Assembly (NCBI GenBank): GCA_037176905.1 | Contig: JBBBWG010010179.1 | Location: forward strand, 1-22,003 | Direction: 5' to 3' | DNA from: Azolla pinnata | Lineage: Eukaryota > Streptophyta > Polypodiopsida > Salviniales > Salviniaceae | DNA: 22,003 nucleotides | Shown here: positions 10,352 to 21,552 of the stretch, in pieces | Layout: every line of letters begins with the position of its first letter | Position numbering within the stretch: the first letter of the stretch is position 1 | Translations under genes and position numbers: made by a program | The notes under the pieces: model-generated | Told to the model about the DNA's origin: nothing | What the model saw: the letters and a program-made list of their open reading frames with translations, nothing else | Database searches by the model: none

Positions 10352-10361
10352 AACACGTGTT
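10352..10361. promoter_or_regulatory. Palindromic ACGTG box AACACGTGTT
   Basis: Third perfect 10-bp palindrome with a CACGTG core, right of the telomeric array and inside the minisatellite block. Confidence 0.5.
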
Positions 10362-11170
10362 TGGATCGGTGCTTTATGTGGCCCAATGCATGCAACTGCT
10401 GCTTATGTTGCCACGACTCTCGTCGACGCTTTGCGTTGCATAAGCCCATTGGGTCAGGAGTCGATGCTTGTCTCGGCCGATGCATGTGAGGCATAAAAGC
10501 CCATCGGTCGATGCATGCCTCGATCGATGCTATACAGCCGGATCTGGTCACTTGACACTCGTCGATCGATTCTTGGAAGCGGTTTTCTGCTCGTGCGACG
10601 ATGTTGTGCATTCGAGTTTGTTCCGCTTGTTACTGGATGGGCTTACGAGGAGGCCTAGGAGGCATGCAATGCCAGATGCTCCTCGAACTCGTTTCCTTGT
10701 AAGCACCAAAGTCGTCGACAAAGTGGAGTAGACATCGGAGCAAGCTGTATAAATGGAAGAAAGCGTGGATACTTGGAGAACTCGGCACTTCAATGGAAAG
10801 AATCGTGTGATTTGGACGATAGGACAACCCAATCAATCTCGCTTTCCTTTCTCAGAATTGTCAGATACATGAACAGATCAAGTAGAGGAATCACTTTGAA
10901 GCTCCTCGTCGATTGGCTGAATGCCAACAGAGAAACAATCAGATGAAGAGGACGATGGACTTGGGTAGAGAGATTACGGCGCTCGTGGGAGCGAGGTCCT
11001 CGATCGCAGTTTGCATCGGAGAACATAAATTCGATGCAGGATCGACGGAGCAGAGATCAGGAAGGCGGAACTGCAGAGAGAGAGTGTGCACGATAGCAGC
11101 TACTAGACAGATGCGAGACGAGAACGACGAAGCATCCAAATAAGAAGTTATCGAGGACACGAGCATGGAG

Positions 11171-11447
11171 ATTAAGGCGTTTAGGGTTTAGGGTTTAGGG
11201 TTTAGGAGGAGAATCGAGATGGCCCACTAAGACAGGAGCAACGAATCGGCTGATTCGGGAGATCAAGGGATTAATCGGACAGATTAAGAGGATTAAGGAT
11301 TCGGATGGAGTAGGGAGATAAACGGAAGGGGTCGGTTAATCGGGGGATTAAAGGGGGTAATTAGTGGAAGGGCTAATCACGAGGTTGATTAGCAAGATTA
11401 GGAGGGCTAATGACGGAGATTAAGTGGTTAATTAGAGCGATTAAGAA
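11171..11447. promoter_or_regulatory. Cluster of GATTAA / GATTAG / TTAATC motifs upstream of the MATH gene
   Basis: About a dozen related motifs occur in under 280 bp, often in the context GGATTAA or AGATTAAG. The block may be a degenerate tandem repeat. TAAT-core motifs resemble homeodomain sites, but a regulatory role is only inferred. Confidence 0.5.
11180..11206. repeat. Short interstitial telomeric run, TTTAGGG orientation
   Basis: Three perfect TTTAGGG units and a partial fourth. Orientation is opposite to the large array at 9914-10228. Confidence 0.92.
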
Positions 11448-11580
11448 AACCGAGTGTTTGAAAAAAAAAAAAAACGCAGAGCGAAGCTTTTTTTTTCTGC
11501 TCCGCTCTTTCTGTTGTTCTCTCGCCATCGCCCGAGCGAGCTCTGCGGATTCGCCGCGATCCTGATCACAGACGCGACAG

Positions 11581-11589
11581 AAACCCTAA
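11581..11589 (+). promoter_or_regulatory. Telo-box AAACCCTAA in the MATH gene leader region
   Basis: AAACCCTAA lies about 70 nt upstream of the start codon, next to a CT-rich leader. Telo-boxes near plant transcription starts are known binding sites for TRB/Pur-alpha-type proteins. A single 9-mer is weak evidence by itself. Confidence 0.5.
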
Positions 11590-11650
11590 TCCGGAGTCTC
11601 TTCTGCTCCGCCCTCTCTCCCTCTCCCTCTCCCCCTCCGCTTCCCCATCC

Positions 11651-14600
11651 ATGGCCTCGAATTTCAGAAAGGTCGAAGAAGAAGCAGGAAAGGAAGAAGC
11701 CGAAGAATCGCCACGAGAAGAAGACGAAGAAGAAGAAGAAGTGGAAGAAGAAGAAGAAGAAGAAGAAGAGGAGGAGGAGGAGGAGGAGGAGGAGGAGGAG
11801 GACGACGAAGGAGACGAAAGCGCAACAGACGTGGAGCCGGAGGAAGGAACCGCAGAAGAATGCACTTCAGAGAGCCGTCACAGAAGCCCTCTCTCCACGG
11901 ACACCGCTTCATCATCTTCGGCATGGAATTTCTCCGACGATGAATCTTCTCTCGCCCCAGGTAAGCGCTTCTTTTTCAGCCTCCTATTGGATCCCCCCGT
12001 TCCCCTGCCCCCCTGTGGTTCCAGTTTTCTAGGGTTTTAAGCTGTTAGTCCCGGGGAACACCCATCATCTGTTGCCATGTTCAGTATAGCATAACAGATG
12101 ATATGTCTGTTTACGCATAGTTGTTTTTTCATGTCTTGAGTATGGTGATCAATTACATGGTATTATCTGTTTTATCTTTAAACTACTGGTTTTTTAGGTT
12201 GATGGATGTTAGTTTTGGAATCCCTTTTGTTTCACTGTGCTTATGGAAAGGTTTCCCTTTCAAATATGGAAGTTACATCCGGAAAGTTGGTCCCGTTCAC
12301 CAGGCAGTGGAATCAGGCAGCAAAATGATTCTCTTTTCAGTAAATCGTATCGGTCTTTGTGTCCCGATTTCATCATGAATCTGCAAAACCCTGAAAGTAA
12401 CACCTACCCTTGGGATGGAAGCTTCTTCCCTTAGTATGCGTATTTTTTTAAAAGAGAAACTTAAAGATGTTTCGAAACTATCGTGAGTGAAGTCAATATC
12501 TGATGGCCCCCTGCCAGGGACTGATCGTATTAGCTTCTAAACATGGAATTTGGACTTAAACACCCATGTATATTGCTGAGGAATTCTAAGCATTAAAAGC
12601 AGGCCCCGTGAAACAGATGATTCCTGTAGGTACTCAATTGAACCGTTTTGTCTTTGTTAATGATCGTTGTCATCTCCTGCTGATGAGATCCAACAGATGC
12701 AGAAAGATCAAAGTTTAGTGATAGCTATGCCACAGGATAGACTCTACTTCAACTCCTATTGTTCTCGAGTTCTGTCCACATTGAAAAATGCTTTTCGTGC
12801 AATAAAGACTCACAGGTGCTGCAAACACACTTATCTGTTGCTGTGACCTCAATTAGACTCACAGGTGCACCCTTATCTGTTGATAAGGCAGAATACAAAC
12901 ATCACTGCCAATGGGTCTTCTGAAATTGAGTAACAGATTTTCGACGAAGTCACTCAATCAAAACATATAAGACACACTCTCGTTCTCAATTTGTCAATGC
13001 GATGGAAAATCAACTTCTTAACTCTTTGTAATCCTTCTAAGGAACACACTTTTTCTTCAATGAATCTATTTTGAACTAAATTAGATGCACATGATCCATT
13101 AAAAAATGGATCAACTGCTTGCCTGCAAATCTTTCTTACCTCAAATGTTATATCTAAAATTTTAACTTTTTTAAAGCACAAAACAGCAACATTAACTGAA
13201 GAAACTTTGAAGCTGCTTCATAGATAAAGAACAAGTTGAATGCATATTATCTTTGTGGGTTTTCACGCTCAAAGATCTTGGGGTCTTTGTCATGTTGGAT
13301 TGGGTCGATTATAGTTATCAGACTCTTTATTGCATCCACGGTCCAAGAAAGAAACCGAAACATATACTTACATTCTCCATCTTTTTAGTTCCCTAAAAGG
13401 CAGTGCCTCCAAGATGTATAGTTTCATTTTCCATGTGAAATATGGTAATTCATGTGCCATTTCTTTTGATTCTAAATATCATCTTATCTATTTGAAAATA
13501 TTCCTCCATAATGTGTGCCATTGAGATGCCAGAAATATTTCTAACAGAAAACCTAATGATTTGAACGTATATAATTTATATTCCCTTAAGAGTATATGTC
13601 TTTACATGCTTTTCAAGAGTTTGTTTCGAAACCATTGGAAGGATTAAAGACATGCATTGGGGTATTGACAAAATAGGTGAATAATGATACCTTGATCAAA
13701 TATATTGATATGTTTCTATGCAGTTTGTACTTAGGAAATGAAAACAAAGCCAGAATTTTCTCATTCTTTTCTAAAATTGAGGGAAGTTTTCTGTTGGAGC
13801 GGGCTTGCCATTTTTAATCTTTTTGATGATAAAGTAAAAAGTGGACCTAATGGATATGATTTTCTTGTTTGTTATGTTCTCAGTGAAAGTGCTAGGTATA
13901 TAAAAAGAAGCTTTTTTTAACATAAAGCAGTGAGAATGTGCCTGCACACAGTGGGCATTACAAAACTGTGTCAACATATCTAAATAAACAGACTTTTAAC
14001 TCCCATTTTATTTTAAACGTAACCGGGTGGTAATATTCCAACGGAACTGTTTTTGGTGTTAAATTCTGTTGTAGGAACGAGGCCATCAGATCTTTATGGA
14101 AAGTTTACTTGGAAGATTGAAAATTTTTCACAAATAAGCAAAAGGGAGCTTCGTAGCAACTTATTTGAAGTTGGTGGCTGCAAATGGTTAGTCATCTAAT
14201 TTATCACGTGCATACATGGATTAAGAATTTGCTATAATGATGCTAAGATATTAGGTACAAAATAGAGAGCTATGTTTTTTATGCATGATGTACCCCTTTT
14301 TCTATGTTTTATGACTCGTCAGCTGAATAACATGTCCATTGCTGCAAATTTCCAGTAATAATTTATTTATTTTTTGAAATTTCTAGACCTCTGAAAAATA
14401 GCTCAACAGTAGATTGTCTTGCCTTTCAAGTAATTTTTATGATCTCAGGAGATAGTAACCAAGTAAAGACTGCTGTATGTCTCATAATATGTGGCTAGTT
14501 TACTAGAACAGCAATAGGGAATGTAACCCTTCTTAAACAAAATAGATCTCGTTAGTGTTGGTAGTTATGTCAAGCTAATGAAGCATTACCGTCAGCAGTA

Positions 14601-17600
14601 TGCTTTCTTGGGCTCTGACTTTCATTTATAATCTTCCCTGTCTCTGCCATCCTGTGCTAGGCCTAGACGCTTATACACCTGAAAGTGTCGAAGCATAAAA
14701 GTGTTCGCTGTATAATCCAAGGAGGGAAAGTTGATTACTTATTGTTCAAGGTGGTTGTGCTCTGAATTTACAGTTATTGATACAAGATAAAATCCTGTTA
14801 ATCGTTTTACCAATTCATCTTCTTTGTGCAGGTATATTCTAGTTTATCCTCAAGGCTGTGATGTTTGTAATCATCTGTCCCTCTTTATGTGCGTTGCTGA
14901 TTATGACAAGTTGCTACCTGGTACGATTTGACAGATCCAATATTATGTATTTTTTGGGTGCTTGAACTTTTAAGATTTTCAGACCACTAAGCCAAGTGCA
15001 ATGCTGTTCCAGGCTGGAGTCATTTTGCTCAATTCACTATTGCTGTCGTCAATAAGGATCCGAAAAAGTCCAAGTACTCAGGCAAGTTCTAAGAGAGTCA
15101 GATATGAAATCTAGTTTGTTTTGGTTTCCATGTCTAGCATGTGCAATTATTTTCAGTTTTATTTAAGAAGAAAAATCAAAGTTTGACATTGTGGATTGTG
15201 GTTAGCCCTGATTTCCTTTGCTTGTTTTTCTCTTATGATCTGATATGCATTTCCAGATACGCTGCATCGTTTCTGCAAAAAGGAACATGATTGGGGTTGG
15301 AAGAAGTTTATGGAACTTTCAAAAGTGTTAGATGGGTTTACTGTTGCAGAAACACTTGTTATCAAAGCTCAAGTGCAAGTAATAAGGTGGACTATCACTC
15401 GCAAAGATTTTGTTGTGCTTTTGCCTACTCGATGCTTCCCTGTGTAGGATATATGGGAATCTTGCTGTAGTCATAGGATTTTTTTGTTATTGGATTGCTT
15501 GATTGAACAACATACGCTGCATATGTGGATGCTACACAAAAACAGCTTTAACTTCTGGTTGAGTGTTGTAATCATATAGCTTGTCTTTTGCTTGATCAGG
15601 TTGTGGAGGCATGCATGTGGTACAGTATTTTTTTGCAGAAAGTATACCATCTCATTAGCAAATTTTCACGAATACTCTTATGATAAGAGTCTTATCTTTG
15701 CTGTTTTAATTGTCAGTTCTACAGAATGATGAAAAGAGGGGAACAGTTTTGAAATGCAATTAAGGCGATTTAAAGCTCAATGGGGAAAGTAATGAGTTGT
15801 TTCACTTGCATAAAAGCCTTCATTCACAAGTTGCAGCCATACTCTGATGCCTTATGAGAATTAAAGCCCAAATAGACATGGTGGTCTTTTTGTGCCTTTA
15901 CGTAGCATTTTACCTGGGTAGGATGGGCTTTTGAACAGTGCAGCATATAAGGTTGTAGAGCACGACTTTTCATGATGATTTAGATCAGATTTCTAGTGAT
16001 TGTTTAGCATTTTATTTGTCCCTCTATCAAACCATGGCTTTTTTGTTGTTTCAACGTGGATAGAAGATGAAGTTGAGTAAAGGTGAAAAATTTGCATGAA
16101 AGTGAGGGTATGTTCAGTTGCACCCTTCACAATACATACAAAACACATGGAATTAGAGGAATCTAAACTTCTGCACCTTAGTTGCAACATTCTTGTAGGT
16201 ATCTTTACCTTTTCCTGTCTCTGATAATCCTCCCAAAGTGTCCCATTGTGGTCTTTTCTACACTCAGAAACTCTTTACTCTTTCCACATGGCTTGCCTAT
16301 ACTTAGAAGACCCAAAGCTTTAACATGTTTCAAGTTTACTTTTCCAGAAGCTGAGCTTGACTAATTTTCATCCCTCCCCCCTTATTTCTCACTTCACCTG
16401 CCACTTAATTTACATCTTCATTTTGTAGCTTCTTAGCAATTTTTTAACTAGTAGGAAATTAGGTATCATTAATGTAAATGAGTCATCCTATGCTAATGCA
16501 TGGTCAATGGAATATTTTCTAGGGAAGAACATTGAGGGTTTACTTTTGCTTTGTTGCAGAGAGAACCCTCATCGCCCATTCAGGTGCTTGGATTACCAGT
16601 ATAGGCGGGAACTAGTTCGTGTGTATATGACCAATGTTGAAGGCATATGCCGGCGATTCATGGAGGAGAAACGGGAGAAGATTGGAAAGCTGATTGAAGA
16701 TTCTGTAGGATGGTCCAGGTATAATGCTATTTTGATGCCCATTACATAACTTTATGTACCTAGATGTGTGCGAAAACATTTTGGAAGCATTTCTTTTGTA
16801 TGAAGCATTGTTTTCATGTTTGTTTTGACTATAGTTCTGCCATGGACTGTAAACAGTGACATGAGTTACAAAGAACTTAGAGTAGTGTTTATGAAGTCGA
16901 TCAGATCTGGTCAAAGATTGAATGTAGATATCTGATATTGCATTGTGCAGCTTCCAAGCTTTTTGGTCGGCATTAGAGGGGAGCGTGCGGCGTCGTTTGT
17001 CCCGCGAGAAGACTGATTTAATTTTGAAATCGATTGTAAAGTGTTTCTTTAATCAAAAAGAGGTTACCTCACCCTTGGTTATTGATGCACTTTATAGTGG
17101 ATATAGAGCATTGGATTATCAAAGTGAAAATAGAAAAGGAAAGCAAAGCAAAACCGAATCAAAGCAAGTCCAAAATCCTATTGTTTGGGTAGACAAAGAC
17201 TTCTTTGTTCTTGCTGATGATGTGCTTCTGCTCTTGGAACGTGCATTAAATGAATCAATGCCATTCTACAAAGATGACAAGGGTCCTCAAAATAGAACAA
17301 AGGTATATGCTATTTCTGTATAAACTATCTACATGCCCAGATCATTCATCTCAAGGTGTATATTTTTCAGGATGGATGCTCTGGAGATGATTCTGGGAAA
17401 GATAATTTTGACCGGGATGAAAGGAGACTTATGGAGCTTGGAAGACGTACAGTAGAAATGTTCGTGCTAGGACACTTATTCAGGTTTGCTGCTCCTGTTC
17501 TCCATTTCATAGAACCACCCTCCTGCTTTTAGTATGATAGGTTAGGGAGACAATTGAAAACTTGGTAATCATGCATAGAGAGTGTAAACATAAGAATTTT

Positions 17601-20600
17601 TTAACAGTAAGTGGCTGCGTGTCTAATGCTCAGATAAAATCTAAACTTGAATGTGGTTGAAGGAGAGGAGCCAGTTAAAGTTGTTCTATTAGATGTTGTT
17701 CAAATGCTAACTTCTGATGCCTACAGTGGTAACGTTAGTGCATGTTCTGTCAAATTCTCTTCTGCTTGAAATACAAATACAATGATGTTATTCATAGAGT
17801 TCTGTTACAAAATCCTGCCTTTTTCTTACTTTTCTCCCACGTTTGTCAGTAGGCTTTTTCATTTTCCATTCCAAGATGTGATTCAAATTGTTTCATAAAC
17901 GAGGATGCTAAGTGACTTAATTATTCTTAAATTTTCTATACATGCTCTCCCTTTGCATTGTAAGTAGCAGTGGAATATTTGTTTTTATGCTACAGCAACC
18001 GTATTGAAGTAGCATATCTTGAGGCCATTGCTTTAAGGCGCCAGGAGGAGCTGATACGTGAAGAAGAGGCTGCAGAACAAGCAGAAATTGAACTCAAAGC
18101 AAGACGTGAAATGGCTGAAAAACAGAAACGCAACAAGAAAAAGCAGGTCAGTAGCTCTTAATCAAAATTTTCATGCATTGTGAATGATTAAACGCTTTCA
18201 GAGATTACATTGGGATTTTGAAGAGCTGGCATCATCGGATGCAATTCAGAACTAGCCTGGTACATGTCAGTAGAAATAACTTTAAAATAAATAGATAGTG
18301 AAGGTTGAGCATTTTTTTATGCTTGGCGAGCTACATTCTATTTCTCACTGATTCTGTATATTTGTGATAATCACTGTTGATAGATACAGTAATTAAAGCC
18401 AGAGGATGAACAATAAAGATTCCTTGTGGGCTTACAACTTGATACCTGCTGTCTGTAAATAGACAATCTGGATTTGAAATACACAAAAAAGTAGAGAGAC
18501 ATTCAAGAACTAGAAAATATTAATGAATAATGCAGTTTAGTGTTCTTAGTGATTGATTGTCATTTCACGAACCCTTCTTTTCTGGAAGATGAGAATGAAT
18601 ATTTGGTTGTCAGTATTTAGCTGAAAATATTGTTATTACTGTTTAGGCAAAGAAAAGGAGGAATGATCGCAAAGAAAAAGATAAGAGTGTGGAAATGAAG
18701 CATCTAGAGCTGAAGCAACAGGGTGGCTTGGCAAGAAATAGAGCTACAGTAAGTTCCTTGACAAAGGGAACCTCTATTATGGGGGACAATGGAGATGATG
18801 ATTCAAATGTCCTGGTTAATGTTGGTGGTGTAGTGGGTATGCTGAAGCCTGTTACAGAAGATAGTGAAGTGGATCAAATAATCCGGGAAAGGGAAGCATC
18901 AGAGATGGAAGCAACCTTTAGTGGAGCTGCGAGCTTGGACTTTGGGTTGAATAGCAGAACAAATCAGAATAATGAAGGTCTTCGAGATGATAGCTCATCT
19001 ACATGCTCCTCGGATTCTATTCTTTCCCTCCAGGATGTGTCAAATGGGTCTGGTTGGAAGAAATCTAGTATAAACTGCAGTGATTTTAGCCAAACATCTG
19101 CTGATAGGTATGCTCTTGTTTATCCTTGGGATTTGTAGTACATAACACATTTGTTTTCTTGAAAGATTGTGCCCCTTTTTTCCAAACTTGTTAGTCTTTT
19201 AAACAGAGCATGTTAGCAAGTGCTCTAGGTTGATCTCGTGCTTTGTTGTTTTCGCTAGCAGTTTTTTTGGGCGGTCTGGTAGTTATGGATTTTTCTTTTA
19301 TTTGTAGAGGATCACGTGTAAGGGTTAGGAGCAATAAAAATTTCAAGCAAGGTGAAACTGGGTTAGCCAGGGCATCTCAAGGAGTTTCAGAACGTAAGGA
19401 CAGCAGTGCTAACAGCAGTTGTGATCCAGGAATGAAAGCAACAGGTGGTGCATTGTTTCAGCAGCATCCCACTGGAAAGGTATTGGCGTGTTGAACAACT
19501 TGAGTTTAAGTAAGAATCCATCTTCTGGGTATTTGCGTAAGAACTTGGTTTTTCCTTTTATCTTTTCATTGACAGAAAGTGCTAGTAGGTACGTCGCAGA
19601 AACATCTTAGTTATTATGAAGGGCAAGTTGGCAGTACTGGGGAAGTTAAAGGGGGTGATGGTCACCAGAAAAAGGTTGATTCTGATATTTCCAGAAGGGA
19701 GAAAAAAGAACCACGTTCAAGAAAAGATGGTGGGCCTAAACATATGCTTGGATGCACCACAGAAAATGATGTCGGGAAAAGTGCTACATCTCCTGATGTT
19801 CTGAGTTCAACTACCGACACCGTTGGGTCCCAAGTCCGAATGACAAATACTACTGCTATAAACTCTACGGAAACTTTGCGATCTTTTGATGTCGCTTCTT
19901 CAGTATCAAGTGCAAGTACTGTGGATGTTCTATCATCCCAACTATCAAATGTGCCAGGTCTATCGGTGACTTCAAGGGCTGCGCCTGTTGTGAACCAGCA
20001 GTTCCTTCCAGAATTAGCAAGACGTGTCACTGCCATAACCACAGATCTGGCTTCCTCCTCTTCTATGGATCCGGGCTCATTGGTCATTGCTTCTAAGAAT
20101 AAACATGCAAATTTGATGCCAAACTCCAGCTCACTGAATACAAAAATGATGAGTGCTTCGGTTGAATGTCCTTTTAAAGCTAATGATCTGCCAAATGCGA
20201 ATCTTTCCATCCATGAAGATGGAGGTGATGGAACCTCAACAAGCACTTGCAGTGTTGAACAAAGTGGACTTTCAACGAAGAAAATGTTAGTGGAGAGCCC
20301 AAAAGGAGATTTGAGATCTGACCAAATCATATATAAGAATGGGCAGTCCAAGCATCAGGAAGGTAGCATGGGTTTTACTTTTGGCACAGTTACTCCTGAG
20401 TTGTTACATTTTGAACAGGGACAAGATCAGGTTAATCACGATGCTGATAATGTCTACCATTTTGAAGCCCAGTTTCCAGCACATGAAACTAGAGGAAATT
20501 TCTTACAAGGCGATCATATTATTGAGTCACCTGCTGGTACACAACCTGTGAATGAACACCAACAGATCTCATCTGAGAATGTTCCCAGTCCTAGTGAACA

Positions 20601-21552
20601 ACACCAAAGAAGCTTAGATCAGCAGATTTCCAACTCGTCTTTGTATGAAGATATGAAGCACTTATCTAATTATGTAGCTAAGCCCTCGTCGGGTGAACAG
20701 TTACCTCGACACATTACCAATTCCTCTTCAAATGAAGACCAGAGAAGCTTCTCACGACATGCTACTTGTCAGTCTTTAAATGAACAAGAGCGGCCCTTAT
20801 CTCAGCATATTTCCAATTCTTCTTCTTCAGATGAACAACGCAGGAACCTATCCCAAGGCATCAGCAGCTCATTGTCGAATCCACACTCATCACAGCATAC
20901 TACCAGTTCCTCGATGGATGAACACCAGAGAAGCTTAATGCAACATATGGCCACTTCCTCTTCAAATGAATACCAGGTATATTCATCTCAACAAGATATA
21001 GCTCGACATAGTGGGACCGAGGAGGCATCTGGTTCAGGTTCAACAGACGAATTTCCACATCTTGATATCATCAATGAACTACTGGATGAGGACAGGAAGC
21101 TCAGTATGAAAGCATTCCTTCGGTGCGATGCGAGCGTATACTCCATTATTCCTCCATATGATCTGCACCATCATAATAGAATGTATACAAGCCAAATTGG
21201 GATGGATATTGACAGTCATGGAGTGGAGAGAGGAGATGCTAGAGGGCTTTATCATGGTGGTGGTGCAACACTTCCTCAGTTCGCTAATGTTTTAGAGGGA
21301 GATAGTATACAGCTACAGTATGCGCATGCACACTCTCCATTCCATCATTCAGTTAACCCTCCTTGTGGAATGGTAAACCCCATTCCCCAACATCATTGGC
21401 AGAGCTCTAGAGATGACGTACCAAACGGATTTAGGACCAATATGGATATGCTAATCAGGTATCCGATTCAAACTCATTTTCCGATTCCAGATTCTCCGTA
21501 CACTCTGAGACAGAATGGATATCCGTTATATTCCCCACTTAAGCATCCATGA
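11651..21552 (+). CDS. MUSE13/14: MATH (TRAF-homology) domain protein of the MUSE13/MUSE14 (TRAF1a/TRAF1b) family, split gene
   Basis: In Arabidopsis this family acts as an adaptor with SCF-CPR1 to promote turnover of NLR immune receptors, and helps regulate ATG6 in autophagy. Inferred exons: 11651-11960, 14075-14186, 14832-14920, 15013-15081, 15257-15386, 16560-16718, 16951-17302, 17371-17483, 17996-18146, 18647-19107, 19308-19479, 19576-21552. All junctions keep frame and give about 1364 residues, longer than the roughly 1050-1150 I recall for relatives. Order: acidic N-terminus with 19 consecutive Glu (32-50); MATH domain about 111-237 (FTWKIENFS, LVYPQGCDVCNHLSLF, KKEHDWGWKKF); family helical region 238-407 (RPFRCLDYQYRRELVRVY); charged coiled coil around 450-495 followed by a Lys/Arg-rich stretch; long Ser-rich disordered region; conserved DEFPHLDIINELLDED near 1197. 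The start codon sits in CCATGGCC after a pyrimidine-rich leader. One intron is GC-AG. Confidence 0.92.
11716..11800 (+). repeat. GAA/GAG microsatellite coding for poly-glutamate
   Basis: The sequence runs GAA then GAG triplets, interrupted once by GTG (11741-11743) and a few other codons. In frame it gives EEDEEEEE-V and then 19 Glu up to residue 50 of the MATH protein. Other frames read poly-Lys, poly-Arg or, in antisense, poly-Ser, which explains the long but meaningless overlapping frames here. Confidence 0.9.
11961..14074 (+). other. Long first intron of the MATH gene
   Basis: 2114 nt between donor CAG|GTAAGC and acceptor TTGTAG|GA. It is T-rich and holds only short open frames, with no recognisable gene or intact mobile element. 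A small imperfect direct repeat, AGACTCACAGGTGC followed shortly by CTTATCTGTTG, occurs at 12807-12840 and 12855-12882. Confidence 0.8.
15082..15256 (+). other. GC-AG intron in the MATH gene
   Basis: The donor reads CAG|GCAAGT rather than GT. Codon continuity fixes the junction: S-(G+AT)-T gives the conserved family segment SDTLHRF across it. No nearby GT restores the frame. GC donors with an otherwise strong match are a known minor class in plants. Confidence 0.8.
15387..16559 (+). other. Intron 5 of the MATH gene
   Basis: 1173 nt from AG|GTGGAC to TTGCAG|A. No coding, RNA gene or mobile element signal was seen; short open frames within it lack motifs. Confidence 0.75.
20566..20994 (+). repeat. 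Degenerate tandem repeat within the MATH gene's last exon (about 16-18 residues per unit)
   Basis: Residues about 1037-1179 fall into roughly nine imperfect units, for example ITNSSSNEDQRSFSRH, ISNSSSSDEQRRNLSQG, TTSSSMDEHQRSLMQH and MATSSSNEYQVYSSQQ. The common core is NSSSNEDQRSLSQH. At DNA level the recurring core is roughly TCTTCAAATGAA followed by CAGAGAAGCTT. The block is polar and likely disordered. It sits just before the conserved DEFPHLDIINELL motif. Confidence 0.75.

Larger units (their letters stand above)
9841..10415. repeat. Degenerate minisatellite with GCTTAYGTGGC core, interrupted by the telomeric array
   Basis: Seven related units start near 9844, 9894, 10234, 10289, 10326, 10371 and 10401. 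The core is GCTTATGTGGCA or GCTTACGTGGCA, often preceded by TCGATCGGT. Units are spaced roughly 30-55 nt once the telomeric array is left out. Related TCGATCGATGC-like pieces continue to about 10530. Confidence 0.65.
9713..11650. promoter_or_regulatory. Divergent intergenic region between SRT1 and the MATH gene
   Basis: 1938 bp separate the two start codons, which face away from each other. The stretch contains the presumed promoters and 5' leaders of both genes, palindromic ACGTG boxes, a degenerate minisatellite, two telomeric repeat runs, a GATTAA cluster, a 14-base A run at 11461-11474 and a telo-box near the MATH leader. A TATAAAT at 10748-10754 exists but is far from either start codon. 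Small open frames here look non-coding. Confidence 0.7.

Noticed and set aside
10229..11166. Several 70-106 codon open frames on both strands of the intergenic region
   Set aside because: They fall in minisatellite and repeat-rich promoter sequence, overlap each other and show no family motif.
11566..11865. Poly-Ser open frame on the minus strand, and poly-Lys/Arg frame at 11454-12032 plus
   Set aside because: Other readings of the GAA/GAG microsatellite; the acidic frame is the one that splices in phase to the MATH domain.
12121..12434. Overlapping open frames of 65-85 codons in the first intron of the MATH gene
   Set aside because: Hydrophobic T-rich composition as expected of plant intron sequence, and no splice-consistent join to the gene.
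19662..20351. 229-codon open frame on the minus strand
   Set aside because: Lies wholly opposite the last exon of the MATH gene, whose frame continues for 658 codons and includes a conserved motif. Treated as an antisense shadow.
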